Source: Mactra quadrangularis (Eukaryota > Mollusca > Bivalvia > Venerida > Mactridae). Taken from it: a stretch of DNA of 64,000 nucleotides. The first letter of the stretch is position 1. Every line of letters begins with the position of its first letter. This document shows positions 35,358 through 46,999 of this stretch, piece by piece. The stretch spans positions 39,569,380-39,633,379 of the forward strand of contig CM046303.1 of assembly GCA_025267735.1 (NCBI GenBank), given 5' to 3'. The position numbers were made by a program, and so were the translations under genes. A model generated the notes under the pieces. That model ran no database searches. It was not told where the DNA came from and saw only the letters and a program-made list of their open reading frames with translations.

Positions 35358-35463
35358 AGTCAATCATAAAACTTACGTATATGCTTTAATTCAAGTTTGT
35401 GAAAATGGCTTCAAAGCAGTGAAAACTATATTCATAACTCAAAACGTCTGACAAATTTAACAA
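35358..35463 (-). repeat. LINE C copy 2, part beyond the Helitron
   Basis: tagtcaatcataaaacttacgtatatgct.. continues the alignment with 31548-31612 and ends at acgtctgacaaattta. It has an extra ~40 bp (gcttcaaagcagtgaaaact..) compared with copy 1. Confidence 0.75.
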
Positions 35464-35885
35464 AAAGGAGATTAATCAATTGCTTTTCTCAAATATACTT
35501 GCAAATATATCAATTTTGAAAGGGTAAATTCAAGATTTATGAACAAAAAATTTTTAAAAAAAGTTCTTAATAGTTTTTTTCAAAAATAACGACGGCAGTA
35601 TTTCAATTAATGAAAAATTATAACATTTATGTAATCAGTCATCTTAGTTTCTTACTCGACGAGCAATTTTCAAACACATCAGTTGCTTTTAAATGTTGAG
35701 ATGTACTGATATATAAATAAATGAGATGTAACAAGATTATAATCACAGTCAATATGTCTGACCCAGATTTTTGTACATTTTTATTGAAGGTTTGACATTG
35801 TTTGGCTATACATGTAAACGTACGTTATATTAAAGATTAATAGATTAAATGTTTGACAACAAAGACATGTCAGTTTAATGCAATT
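35464..35885. other. No recognised feature
   Basis: AT-rich, no ORF of interest, no repeat matched within the window. Confidence 0.5.
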
Positions 35886-36160
35886 ATTTTCGGTTATACT
35901 TCGACTTAATTACTAACGACTAGAATTTAGACTTAATGACCAGTTATCGAAAAACAAATTGTACTGTCCTGTAATAGGATTTCAATATTTTTCTTTATAT
36001 GTAAAAAGTTACTGGGTATACATTACAACAGTCATTACGTCAGACCAGGCAGATTTCAGTTTCTTAAAGATGAAGGAAAAATTTCTGTTTATTATTTTCA
36101 TTGATTTCGACTTAATGTCTGTCGACTTTAGGTTCGACGTAATGTGTGTTTTCTATACAA
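35886..36160 (+). repeat. Best-preserved TCGACTTAATGAC repeat unit
   Basis: Shows the composite layout: acTTCGACTTAATTACTAAC..GAC TTAATGACCAGTTATCG, ~160 bp of spacer with cattacaacagtcattac, then TTCGACTTAATGTCTGTCGA CTTTAGGTTCGACGTAATGT. The same order is seen in shortened form at 28392-28600 and 26124-26320. Confidence 0.6.
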
Positions 36161-36240
36161 CTTTTTATGTTAAATTAATCGTTCGATGGATACATTTCAA
36201 TACCGTGTGTACCCTGGGTACGAAAATTCCGGAATGTTAA

Positions 36241-39119
36241 ATTATCAAAAAACTGTTATCATATTTAAATAATTTTGTTCATGTTTTTTGTTTAATTAGT
36301 AATTATATTTTTTCCTAGTCATTGAATAGAAAATGACCATTTCAATCAATACTATGTTGTTTGTTAAAATATTTCTTTTATTATAAAACTGAGTAAACTT
36401 CTTGTACATTTTCTCCAGTTATATTTATTCATTTTACGGAATATTGTAGACACGACGTATATGACACTGATCACGGATGTATATATGAAATGACACTTGA
36501 AATCCAAATATTATTACACGGTAAATAATGGATATTTGAGATAAATTGTGCGTTTAAGTATAGAGATGTTTATATTTTCTACATGAATTTATTTGATTAT
36601 TACCACAATTCGTTGGTAAATATGCAAATGGTAAATTTTAACCTCGGGCCCCTTTTTGATTCTAAGAATGGCTACTTTTACCATTTGTTTCTAGATATCA
36701 AAGTCAAAGGATTTTTTGTTTTAAATAAAAAAAATCAAATTATATGAAACTACTAACCTTGTAACCAAAACAAATTGAGTGCTTCAGTGACTTGTTGGTG
36801 ATATTGCAATTTGTAAATTCTTCCATAACATCAAAGAACTCGTAGCTGCTTGTTGTTGGATTAAATGCATCGAACCAAAAAAGAATGTTTAGTACAAATG
36901 CAATTGAGGAAACTTATTTGCACATATAATGGTTCTGATTTGTTGGTATGTGGATAAGTTACCTACGTATGACAAATTCTTCATCATGTTAATACTTTTG
37001 TATCGCATCGATTAAAATAGTGTGCAAGAAGTTGAATCGAGAAATGACATTTTGTCATAAGACCTAGTATACATGTTCTATTATTAAACAATGTTTGCCA
37101 TTTTGAATTGAATAATTCAATGTAAATTGAAACTTTCAGACTTTCAGTCACTGCTTGTTAAATTTATTCTTTATGTTTAAAATTTTGCCTAAGTATGAAC
37201 TTTTTTCATTTTCAAGAATTCCAATATGACTTGGTATCATTTACAGGTGCACTACTTTAGATTTCAATAGATAGAGTAAACTTGTGTTAAAATGTTTACC
37301 AAATCTACTTTTTAGGCGCAGCTTTCTAAGCCAACTTTTGGCTTGTACCATTATTTTGTACACTTTGCCCTAATATTCTGTTTGTCCAATGATAAAATAT
37401 TTGTTTTGTGATAAACATGTGTGTAGCACGGACATCAGATTCTGATTATCAACTAGACTCATTATGCTAGTAACGTTCCTGCTACAGACTTAGGTCTTTC
37501 TTAATATCATGCTCATGAATAATTCATGAGGTAGTGAAAACGAGGTTTAGATTGGTCAAATGTAAACAAACTGATAAGCCAGCGTAGTTGCACACAGTGT
37601 GATATACAGATTCTGTGAAAAGTATTGATATGTTCGTCAGGTTGTAACTGAGATATGTTAAATAATAAAAATAAATTTTGAATTTATTTAATTGATATTA
37701 GAACGTTTACATATTATATCATAAAACAAATACAACATTAACACTAGGTAAATAAACTTAGCAATCTATATAGTAATCAGTCAAGTGCTAGACTGACCAA
37801 TTGTTTATGTTACACAGTATGTTGTTGTTGATCTGATCTTAAAAATATGATCATAGCAAATCAAGGGCCATCAAATTAACATTCCATGCTAAGGAAACTT
37901 ATTAAGTAAAAGCAATAAAATGATGTAACTATTGATTGAATAGTCAGTTGTATGAAGATAAAGTTAGTTCACTATATTTATTGTATTCAACTTCAATATT
38001 TATTACTGCCTCGGCATCGATAATAACAATTATCAAGATTTGAGCATGTTTGTGTCGACACCGGTTGCCGTACGCCAATCAGAACGAAGCATTTGAGGTC
38101 ACATGACGAAATATGGACGTCGGAGAGTCAAAATAGGGGTGCGGGTATGAACTCTACCATGCAATATTGTGTCGGGTTATCTGCTTGTATTACAAGAAAA
38201 TACCATTATTGATGTATGAACTATAACCAGTTTCAAGAAAGTTGCAATATAACCCAAAAAAATATGCATAGCTAATTACCAGATGTGTTTTTCTGTTTAA
38301 AACTCACATCTTCCCTTCTGTGGGGCGAATCTAAAGCAATGGTTTAACATATCGTTACCAGAGCGCGCTAATTCCTAGAATTCTAAAAATATACTTAATG
38401 GTTTTCATCTTTACCAGGGCACGCTAATTCGTGTCTACTATAAATACACTTGGGACTGTGATTTCAACCTTTAACATTTGTATGTAATGCCTACAGATAA
38501 AATTGTACTTCTGAACAGTTTGTATGGGAAGTAATGACTGCTATACAGATCCTGTCGTATTAACATCAGCCCAGGGTCAATGGAAGCCACCAATAGGAAG
38601 CTCTCTGGCAGGTTAAACCGATGAAGTACCCGGCAATACAATCACACACTCTAAAATAACGCTTATATTTTATCAAGACCGAATAAGAAAGGACAAAAAT
38701 CCATTTGCAAGGTGAGGGGATAACTTTAAATTTCAAAAACGCATTAAACATTAACTTTCAAACATTATACCGAATGATCACAAATAGTTATAAGGTTGAG
38801 TCTGTCAGTGTGGTTGATGAGAATAAAATTTCAAGAAATCGTGAAACATGTAAAGTTATCACCAAAATTGAAACCAAAAAATACAAAATTGTCTTGATGG
38901 ACGTGTAATTACATATGGTTATCGATCTCAACCGTGCGGATTTAAATTAGTTGTTGTGGCTTGAATCGCCATACTATTGAGAAAAGTTATAATTTTGTAT
39001 TCAAGTCGCTCTTTGGTAATGTACATGCTGTATATTTAGACGTATCCGTTTGCGTATGAAACATGTATGTTGTTTGTACAAATTTATATTGTAATAAAAG
39101 TATATCCTGTAAAACGCCT
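36241..39119. other. No recognised gene
   Basis: AT-rich. A local GC-richer patch at 38050-38165 has gccaatcag and aggtcacatgacg-type motifs, which could be promoter-like but have no supporting transcript structure. CATGAATAATTCATG at 37513-37527 is a small palindrome. Small ORFs (38566-38751, 38705-38908) are not recognised. Confidence 0.4.
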
Positions 39120-39410
39120 TATTTTATAACTACACTACCAGCACATAGAGTCCTACTGTTAAAGTGTCATTTATTTGGCCCGTCTGGTTTAAAGCTTTAT
39201 TAACATTACGATACGATAGAGTAAACCCGTGGTCTCTGCTGACCTTTCACAGATCTGTGCGACAGCCAGATACCATTCATTTTTACCGAAATGTCATGTT
39301 GGAAAACTGTCTACAGTGTGTACTTAAACCGTCTGGAAACAGAAGCAGCTGCTATTGAAGTCCCGACCAAGCTTTGACCAAGACAATTACCTGAGAGTAA
39401 GAAAATAATC
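39120..39410 (+). other. Unidentified GC-richer block with open frames
   Basis: A 64-codon ATG frame (39164-39358) and an overlapping frame (..CWKTVYSVYLNRLETEAAAI) stand out from the AT-rich background. I do not recognise a family. It could be a decayed transposon coding piece or chance. Confidence 0.25.
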
Positions 39411-39550
39411 GTTTGAAATCCGCTGGAACAAAGGGTTGAATCAGGAATGGAGGCATATCGGAAATATGTCTTCTGCTATCCGTGCTTAAAATAACCCACG
39501 TTACGCCTGAGTGATTCCGTTTTTTTACTCAAAAATTCTGGTCTAGAGTC

Positions 39551-40353
39551 GACAAAAGCCGAAAGGTGTCACATAAAAAAAATGTACAATGTCGATATCA
39601 CGAGATAACTAACAGGTAATAACGAGATAATTTACCCGTAATAATTTGAAAATTATCGTAAAATTACAAGATATCTAACTCGTAATTACGAAAAAAAACT
39701 AACTTGACGGGCGTCAAATTTTGGTAACCGCTCAATAACTTTAGTTTGCTTTGACCTATTGACACCAAACTTGGTGTATATGTAGGTAATATCAAGATGC
39801 AGCTTTGGATTGTTACCCAGTTGACTGTGATTAAGTCAACGTCACTGACACTAAAATAGGAATTCAGTTTCCGCTCAATAACTATAGTTTGCTTTGACCT
39901 ATTGACAACAATCGTGTGTATGTGTAGCTTATATCAAGAGGCAGCTTGAAATTGCTACCCACGTGTCTGTGATCAAGGTCAAGGTTACTGTTGGAAAAAT
40001 AGAAATTCAGTTTCCACGTTATTGCTTCATTTGCACGTATCGATTTTGTTAAATACTCTGTTTCCATGCTGTTTTGTATCAATTTGTTGATGTAATTTAA
40101 CCCCTGGTTCTCAGTGTGTGTTTTATGTGAAGGCTGTGCATAATGCTAGTGTACATGTACACAATGTTTCTTTAATAACTTTTTGTATACATATTCAAAG
40201 AATGCATTTGTATTTCAATATGAATATTTCTAATATACTTTTGCACTGTATTTTTGGCTAAATCTTCTTGCACTGAACAAGGGTTAGTTATCTCGTGATA
40301 ACGACATGGTATAGTTTCATTTTTATTTTCATGTGACACCATTTGGCTTTCGT
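39551..40353. mobile_element. TIR element with 7-bp duplications
   Basis: The left end GACAAAAGCCGAAAGGTGTC ACAT and the right end (reverse complement ACGAAAGCCAAATGGTGTC ACAT) are inverted copies. The match continues inside as TATCACGAGATAACTAAC. TAGAGTC flanks it at 39544-39550 and 40354-40360. Length is 803 bp with no transposase. Its interior carries a 143-bp tandem repeat. The 7-bp duplication does not fit a superfamily I can name with confidence. Confidence 0.85.
39717..40030 (+). repeat. 143-bp tandem repeat inside TIR element
   Basis: Two full copies and a partial third. GCTCAATAACTTTAGTTTGC recurs at 39730 and 39873, followed by tttgacctattgaca, and a decayed third copy starts near 40012. 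I associate this sequence with molluscan repeats from memory. Confidence 0.85.
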
Positions 40354-40360
40354 TAGAGTC

Positions 40361-43106
40361 ATATCTCTGCCTACTATAGGAGATTTTTACAACTACGTCA
40401 CTGTTATCTGTTGTGCGTGCTACGTAGTACACATTTTTGAGTAAAGTCGGACAAACACTCAGCTGCTACTCTATGATTTACATAGTATCTGAACAGAAAA
40501 TAATGTATTTAAACCCCATTTCTGCTAATTATAAATGTCTTAGAAATTAATTTTACCTGTACTGATGATGTTTGATGATGAAGGTTAAAATTTACAGACT
40601 AAATTGTTTGATAAATTATATTTCTTTTTTTATTTGATTACCTGATTTGACAATGAGGTAAATGTAGTGAATGGGATTATTTTTTGGAAAATTGCTATAA
40701 TGTTTCATATGCACATTTTAGCTTTATCTTGTACGAAAATAAACAAATGTTATGATTCAAAGTGTTATACTAAGATTTTATCTAAATATTAGAGTTCATT
40801 ATTACACACAAACTACTTACTTTGATGAAAAAAAGTAATACATGTTCCAAACATTTATTTATGTTTATGACTTCAACAAGTGCAAATAATATTATCATTA
40901 CATTAATTGATACAATAATAATTATCAAATATAGAGTATAATAGTCGTCTCTAATAGTGTGGCTTAACCAAGGATAGTTGACATTCTTAAATTGCACAAA
41001 ACTTTCAAAGGACCGAAAAATAAACACTTTTCAAAGCAGGATTTTCTAAATTTACTGAACTGTAAGTATTTAAACCCGATATAGCCATGGATGGTTTTTT
41101 ATTGCAAGTATTTTTCCATTCTCATACTCATTGACAAAATGTATATAAATGATTACACAAGTGTCTTAATTTCATTTTAATACCAGCGTTAAAGGATATG
41201 AGTTTTATTATAGCTTTTTAAAAATCACATAGTGTGCGTAATGCTGGTTAAATTTATATAATATTTTGATATTGTATCAATATATTTTCATACCTTGAAC
41301 TACAAAATTGAACATCCTCATTCTATTTTTATGCCAATACATTTATAGTCAGAGGAATTATTTTGACATGCAGCATTAATTTTATTGCTTAAACTTCTAG
41401 TAGCAATATAACTTAAGTCATAATATCATTAATTTATAAATGTGATTGTGTTAACAGATTAAAATTACACCACCATTCGTCTTTGTACAGATATCTATAG
41501 TAAATATACAGATGGTCGTACAAATCTTGTACAACCTAGCAGCAGTATAGTGTGAGACAATTCATTTCAGGGGTAGGCAGTAATGAAAATGAAATTTGTG
41601 TAATTCATTTTAACAAAAATAGAATGGTTGATAAACCACCACCACTTGGTAAATCATGCTTATTATGGTAGAACGCTTTCCATTACATCAACTACTAAGA
41701 CACTGTAAAACATATCACAATTGTTTATTTCAAAGTCATCATGGGCATCCCTCGTCGTGGGTTAGTTCATTGTATTGTTATTATAAACAGTGCTTTGTTT
41801 TTTTGTACGCACTATAACTAGGGCCAGTTTTACCTGTGAATCTATTTTTAGAATATTTGAGAGTTGTAAGTCCCTCCTATATCATACAATCATCGCGGTA
41901 CATTCTGTGACTATTATATCAACTTTAATCAAACTGAAACCTGCATATCGCCGAATATCTTATAAAAATATTTTTTTATCTGAGAAATTGATAAACAAGT
42001 TATTAATATCACTTAAATATACCTATAGAGGTTATCAAGATTCTCGAGTAAGATCGAGAAGATAACATCTAAGTACGAGAATGAGACTCATTAGATGCAG
42101 TTATATTTCTTAAAAATGCAAACATCAAATACTTTAACTTCTAAGATACTGATAAGATAGTGCATTTAGCAGTAAAGAGTTACACCAATTAAAATTACAA
42201 GAATAACATATCTCTGTTTGCTGTTTTATAAAAAAATATATTTATTTGATATATAGAATATCGAACAATTTGTGTCGATACGATATTCGTATCTATCATT
42301 CTGACCGATATAGAGTTCAAGTCGAGAGACATTTTACGTTACTCATTATGACTTATTCGTTATTACTCATTTGTTTTGATTCATTTTCACGTTAAACCTA
42401 GACTGAATGTTTGGCCATTTTGTACATTGTGAAGAAATGATGGCAAAAATCTTTCATCTGTGTCCATTCTAGCAATTATTTTATTACCATTCGTTGAGAG
42501 CGAATAGTGCCCATTAGTAAATTTATACCTATTAGCTTATGCTTATTCTTTATTTGTTATACCTTATTTGTTATGAGTCATAAATCACAAATATCTGATC
42601 ATAAGATGGGACATGAAAGATACTGATTTCAATTCTAACAGAGTTGATAACATAACAAGTAACATAAAATGTCCCTCCAGGGCTTCCGTAGTATAGGGTA
42701 TAATTCGTCCCCTTAATGCAAAAAGGTGCTATCATATATAAGATTAAAGAACAATGAGGTACGTTTATGAATTAAAGGGCGATTATATACATGTATGCGC
42801 TAAAAATAGCAACGAACATTTTCTACTTTTCGTATAATTTCTCGAAACTAAAACGTAAGGTCTAATTTTCAAAAGTTTATATTCGCAAAAATCGTTAGGT
42901 AGACGTAATTTTACCAAGAAAAATTGATTTTTCTTAATTACCGATAACCAAGAAAAATTTAACACTTGCACCTATTGCATTTGTACTGATAAAAATATTC
43001 ATTAAACGTCTGCATTTAAACAACCACTTAGATGAAAGTTATTTTATCTTTTATGTTATACGACCTTGTGATGCTTTCTATACAATTTCGACTTTCATTC
43101 CGATAA

Positions 43107-43110
<4 letters not shown>
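40361..43110. other. No recognised feature
   Basis: AT-rich without a recognisable gene or repeat. ORFs at 40782-41027 (minus), 41790-42065 (plus) and 42783-42971 (minus) show no family features. Confidence 0.5.

Positions 43111-43140
<30 letters not shown>
43111..43140. repeat. (AT)n microsatellite
   Basis: An uninterrupted AT run of about 30 bp. Confidence 0.95.
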
Positions 43141-43143
<3 letters not shown>

Positions 43144-43552
43144 GACATACGACCACCTACGGGGCCCATATATAAGACCGACTTGTGAGGCATTATTTCA
43201 CATAGTCAGTTTCGATATATGCCACTATGTACGCAAAAAAAGAACATTATCAAAACATAGACCTAAGGGTTACTTACTAAAATACATCAAATATATATTT
43301 AATTTCTAAATAGGTGACTTCAATATGACAAGAAATGTAGTACCCCATAAAAATTATACACATTAATGGGGCATATACCATTCACTATTGAAACCGCCTT
43401 ATGCACTCTATTTTAGTAGGGTACCCTACACCCCCCTACATCATTTAAAAGGTGCTAGAATTGCGAGGTTTGATATATGCCCCTTACGAAATATCGACCC
43501 CACAAGTATGGTTTCAAATAGACGGATACCCCGTAGATGGTCATATGTATTA

Positions 43553-43596
<44 letters not shown>

Positions 43597-43865
43597 GTTA
43601 AAATATGCTGTAACAAGCAAAATACAAAAAAACAAAAAACATCATCCAAATAGACGTTTAAAACTTATATTTTAACCCAACCGGTTTCATAATTATCAAG
43701 GGTTAAAGTTAAACACAATATAACGTAACGTCATTTTTAGTCGTCAATAGTAACGTGCGTACACATGTATACGCACACACTGCAACGTCATTAAATTACG
43801 TTTAATTTTGGTTTGAATGCATTGATAAAATAACGTTTTAAACGTCTATTTGGATGATGTTTTTT

Positions 43866-43908
<43 letters not shown>
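43553..43908. repeat. Inverted repeat bracketed by (AT)n runs
   Basis: (AT)n at 43553-43593 and (TA)n at 43869-43908 bracket an inverted pair. CATCATCCAAATAGACGTTT lies in 43633-43664 and its inverse in 43836-43866; arms are ~32 bp with one indel. It may be a palindromic MITE that landed in, or seeded, TA microsatellites. Confidence 0.85.
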
Positions 43909-43911
<3 letters not shown>

Positions 43912-44282
43912 TGTTTTTAAAATGTTTCAATTGTGATACCTTAAAAGACGAATGTCTTTTTGTTTTGGAATGTTCTATATATAGAAATCTAAGAAAAGAA
44001 TACATACCTTAATTGTATTGGTTAAGACCAAGCATGTATAAATTTGTTGATCTTATCAAATTCAGATAACAAAAAACTTATAAGAAATCTTGGCATTTTT
44101 TTAGTAAAGCTTTTGATGAACGAGATAAACTTTTTAGACACTAGTGTTATTTTTGTTCAAATGGTTTGTTCAAATATTGTCAAGGATGTCTTACACTTTA
44201 TTCTTGCTCTATGTAATTGAATTTAACCTTATAATTATGTTTGTCATTGTGACCTTCTCCTTTCCTTCCCTTCCCTTCCTTT

Positions 44283-44386
<104 letters not shown>

Positions 44387-44389
44387 AAA

Positions 44390-45349
44390 CCCTGCAATAA
44401 ATTGCAATACGTATCGGTTTTTGCATAGACATGCAATGTATGAATTATTGCATGTGCATGTGTCTAAATTCATCATTACACACCTATGAGTATTTTCAAA
44501 TGATGACCTATCAAAAAATTTGAATTTCTTCTGTAAAAAAAGGCTATGAGTAAGAAAAATGCATATTTTGAAAAGGACTTACGAAGAAAATATTTCTTCT
44601 CCAATTTGACAAAATGTTTAACATTTTAAAACATAGTAATATTATTTCAATTTTTTAACACTTTTCAATATTAATTCAAACATTTAAATTTCATATTCTG
44701 ATCAAAACAATCAGTACGGCACACAACTGGAAAAAAACCGATTCAGGGAAAAACAAATCGGTTAAAAACCGTCAGAAATCGTATTGCAATATTAACCTTT
44801 ATATCGGTTAATCGTTACACCCTAATAATCATTTTATCAATTAACAAAAAATATAACTGAATTTAACCTCTGTTTAGCAACAACCTCTAAACAACAACAA
44901 ACTTTAGAATCTCCCAGTGGAAGTCGCTCAATAGAGGTCGAACTATACAGAATTTTATTATATGGCGACAAGAAAGCAATATAGAGTGTGTGCATTCCTA
45001 TATATCAAACAATAAAACTTTGTAAAGCCAGTTTGTAAAGCCACAACTCTCCGGTTTCTTTTAATGTTATTAAAAGTGCGTGGTTCCTCCAGGACGCCAT
45101 GTCTGGTATATCAGAAAGAACAAAGTCTGAAATATATATATAATGCATAAATTACATAAATGTCAACATTTATATGAGATCTCTTGACATTTGACAAGTA
45201 ATTACTTAACAAAAAAATTTTGAGCATTATATAGAATACAAATATAATTATATGTATATTTTAAGTTCCTTGGGAACAACATATTTACAGAAATCTTTTA
45301 GAAAGTTCCCAGTAAATTGTTGGTACTTAGATACTAATAGTTAGATAGA
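44390..45349. other. No recognised feature
   Basis: AT-rich. A ctctgtttagcaacaacctc..gaggtcgaactatac stretch at 44870-44955 looks like a known kind of transposon end, but no partner was found. Confidence 0.4.
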
Positions 45350-45354
45350 TGTAC

Positions 45355-45646
45355 CAGGGGCGGATCCAGGATTTTTTTCTAGGGGGGGTCCTAACTTTTT
45401 CTAGGGGGGGGGGGTCCAAACTATCGAACTACAACCACATTATACACATTTTGCAGAATAATGCAACATATTAAAAAAAAAACTACATAACCATCAAATC
45501 TATGTTAAGCACCGAGAAAAATTGCTTAACACAACTAAAAAATGACCAACAGTAAAAAAAACCCACTAATGGACCGGTACATTTTGGAAATAACAAGAGA
45601 GGTGGGGTCCGGACCATCCTGACACCCCCCGCTAGATCCGCTTATG
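45355..45646. mobile_element. 292-bp MITE, CAGGGGCGGATC ends
   Basis: The left end CAGGGGCGGATCCAGG and the right end (reverse complement CATAAGCGGATCTAGC) are inverted copies, each followed inside by a G run of 6-10. TGTAC flanks it at 45350-45354 and 45647-45651. CAGGGGCGGATC-like ends occur in hAT-type MITEs, but those usually make 8-bp duplications, so the superfamily is open. Confidence 0.82.
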
Positions 45647-45651
45647 TGTAC

Positions 45652-46358
45652 ATTTGTTAAACAAGTATATTTGGAGTTATATTATAAGTCATGGTTATGT
45701 AGGACTCCCAATGAAGAACATCTATAAAACGTCATCTTTATCAACAAACTTCTATGACACGGTGGCAATATCACGTGACTATGATGTTGCAAATGCTACG
45801 GTTTGAAGAATTAATATGTAAAATTCCACCTCGAATCATAGTTTTATATAGCTGTAAGTAATTTAATTATTGTCAAATTTGCGTGATATCTACCCGAGGC
45901 TAAGCAGAGAAGTGTATATTATTTGCTGCACATCACATCTCCAAAGCCAGATTTATATTTTTGCGAACACCCATAAAACCATGCCAACGATTTTCCTATT
46001 CAAAAGAGGACGATGACTTGTCACTGTATAGTGCTCCAAAAAGATATAGTTTTCCGAATAGTTTTTAAGTAGACGAGGACAAGTTACAATGTATTGAATA
46101 TTTCTGTTTTCTACCATTTTCACTTGTGTTCCTATAGCCGGTTTAATTATAGAAATGATTTAGACATAGAAGTCCTATTAGTAAGTATTATTCACCTGTT
46201 TTACATAAAACAGAACACCTAGTAACAAATTATTAGTTTGTTGATTTCATGGTATATCATTACGCACGTAGTTTCTTTCTTAATTGCTCCGATGTAAAAC
46301 ACTATTATCTTTTACTAAACCTTTTTAATCGCTTGATTCCTTAATCAGCAAGCAGGCG
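45652..46358. other. Upstream of the exon candidate
   Basis: No repeat recognised. If 46359 is a first coding exon, its promoter and 5' UTR would lie here. tatcacgtgact (45769) is an E-box-like motif. I see no firm TATA or initiator. Confidence 0.3.
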
Positions 46359-46422
46359 ATGACAGACGAAGAAAATTTCACGCAAACTCTCGCGAAGTTT
46401 ACCGAGAATGAGATAAAGTTTG
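46359..46422 (+). CDS. Candidate first coding exon (exon 1)
   Basis: ATG at 46359 opens 21 codons, MTDEENFTQTLAKFTENEIK plus F, with balanced codon use unlike the AT-rich surroundings. It runs into a GTGAGA donor at 46423, leaving phase 1. A pyrimidine-rich acceptor (ttgattccttaatcag) precedes it at 46348, so the true exon could begin earlier. The next candidate (46967-46996) fits its phase. No homologue is recognised, and the evidence is reading frame plus splice signals only. Confidence 0.3.
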
Positions 46423-46589
46423 GTGAGATATAATGATGTGTTAGTGAATGGAAAATGTCTTGTCTGCAAAGGTTTATTGGTTGAAGTATCAGATAATATG
46501 AAAAGTCATAGTTAGAATACCGTGGTGGACTGTTTGTTAACAATTGTTTATAATAGAGTATTTGCCCTGGTTACATTCTGTCTGGAATA

Positions 46590-46845
46590 CAATAAAGTAA
46601 TTGCACTTTATTGTCAAAGTTCCATGCTTATGCACGTTCAGCGACCATACAGCTATTGACTTAGTCTATCCGCTTAGTGCAGTCTACATATTGACGCAAC
46701 GGAATACATGTACCCATTTACACCTGGGCGGAGTGAGGCAATCGCAGGTATTTTTTGTCAAGAAAATAGTGCACCTGGTGGGTTTCGAACCCTGAACATC
46801 TAGATTCACATTCATGCGTCCATCCACTAAACTACTGCTCCTACA
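46590..46845 (-). mobile_element. tRNA-derived SINE
   Basis: The minus strand begins GGAGCAGTAGTTTAGTGGAT at 46841, with A box TAGTTTAGTGG (46824-46834) and B box GGGTTCGAAACCC (46781-46793). These are spaced as in a tRNA, but there is no 3' acceptor half. A body follows with CGCCCAGGTGTAAATGGGTA near 46720, which resembles conserved central domains of metazoan SINEs. The tail near 46595 has CAATAAAG-type sequence. No target duplication was resolved. It lies in the putative intron between the two exon candidates. Confidence 0.75.
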
Positions 46846-46966
46846 TTGTGCATGTATAATCATGTGTTTACATCTAATGATTTGTAGTTCAATTTTCTTC
46901 AAATCAATTATTGTAATACAGTCAGATTCAAACTGTAAGATGTGTTATGAAGACTAGTTTTTGCAG

Positions 46967-46996
46967 ACTCCAGAAAAAGACGTGATGAAATAAACG
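46967..46996 (+). CDS. Candidate 30-nt exon (exon 2)
   Basis: The acceptor ctagtttttgcag ends at 46966 and the donor GTAAGA starts at 46997; both are good consensus sites. In the phase left by 46359-46422 the exon is open and gives D-SRKRRDEIN-G across the junctions. RKRRDEIN resembles the basic stretch of bHLH proteins (..RRRD.IN..), but at this length that is only suggestive. Exons this short are rare, and no third exon was found downstream. Confidence 0.25.
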
Positions 46997-46999
46997 GTA

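Noticed and set aside
43388..43649. ORFs with YIYIYI stretches
   Set aside because: Translation of the (AT)n run at 43553-43593.
46684..46902. 72-codon minus ORF across the SINE
   Set aside because: It overlaps the tRNA head and body of the SINE, which is noncoding.
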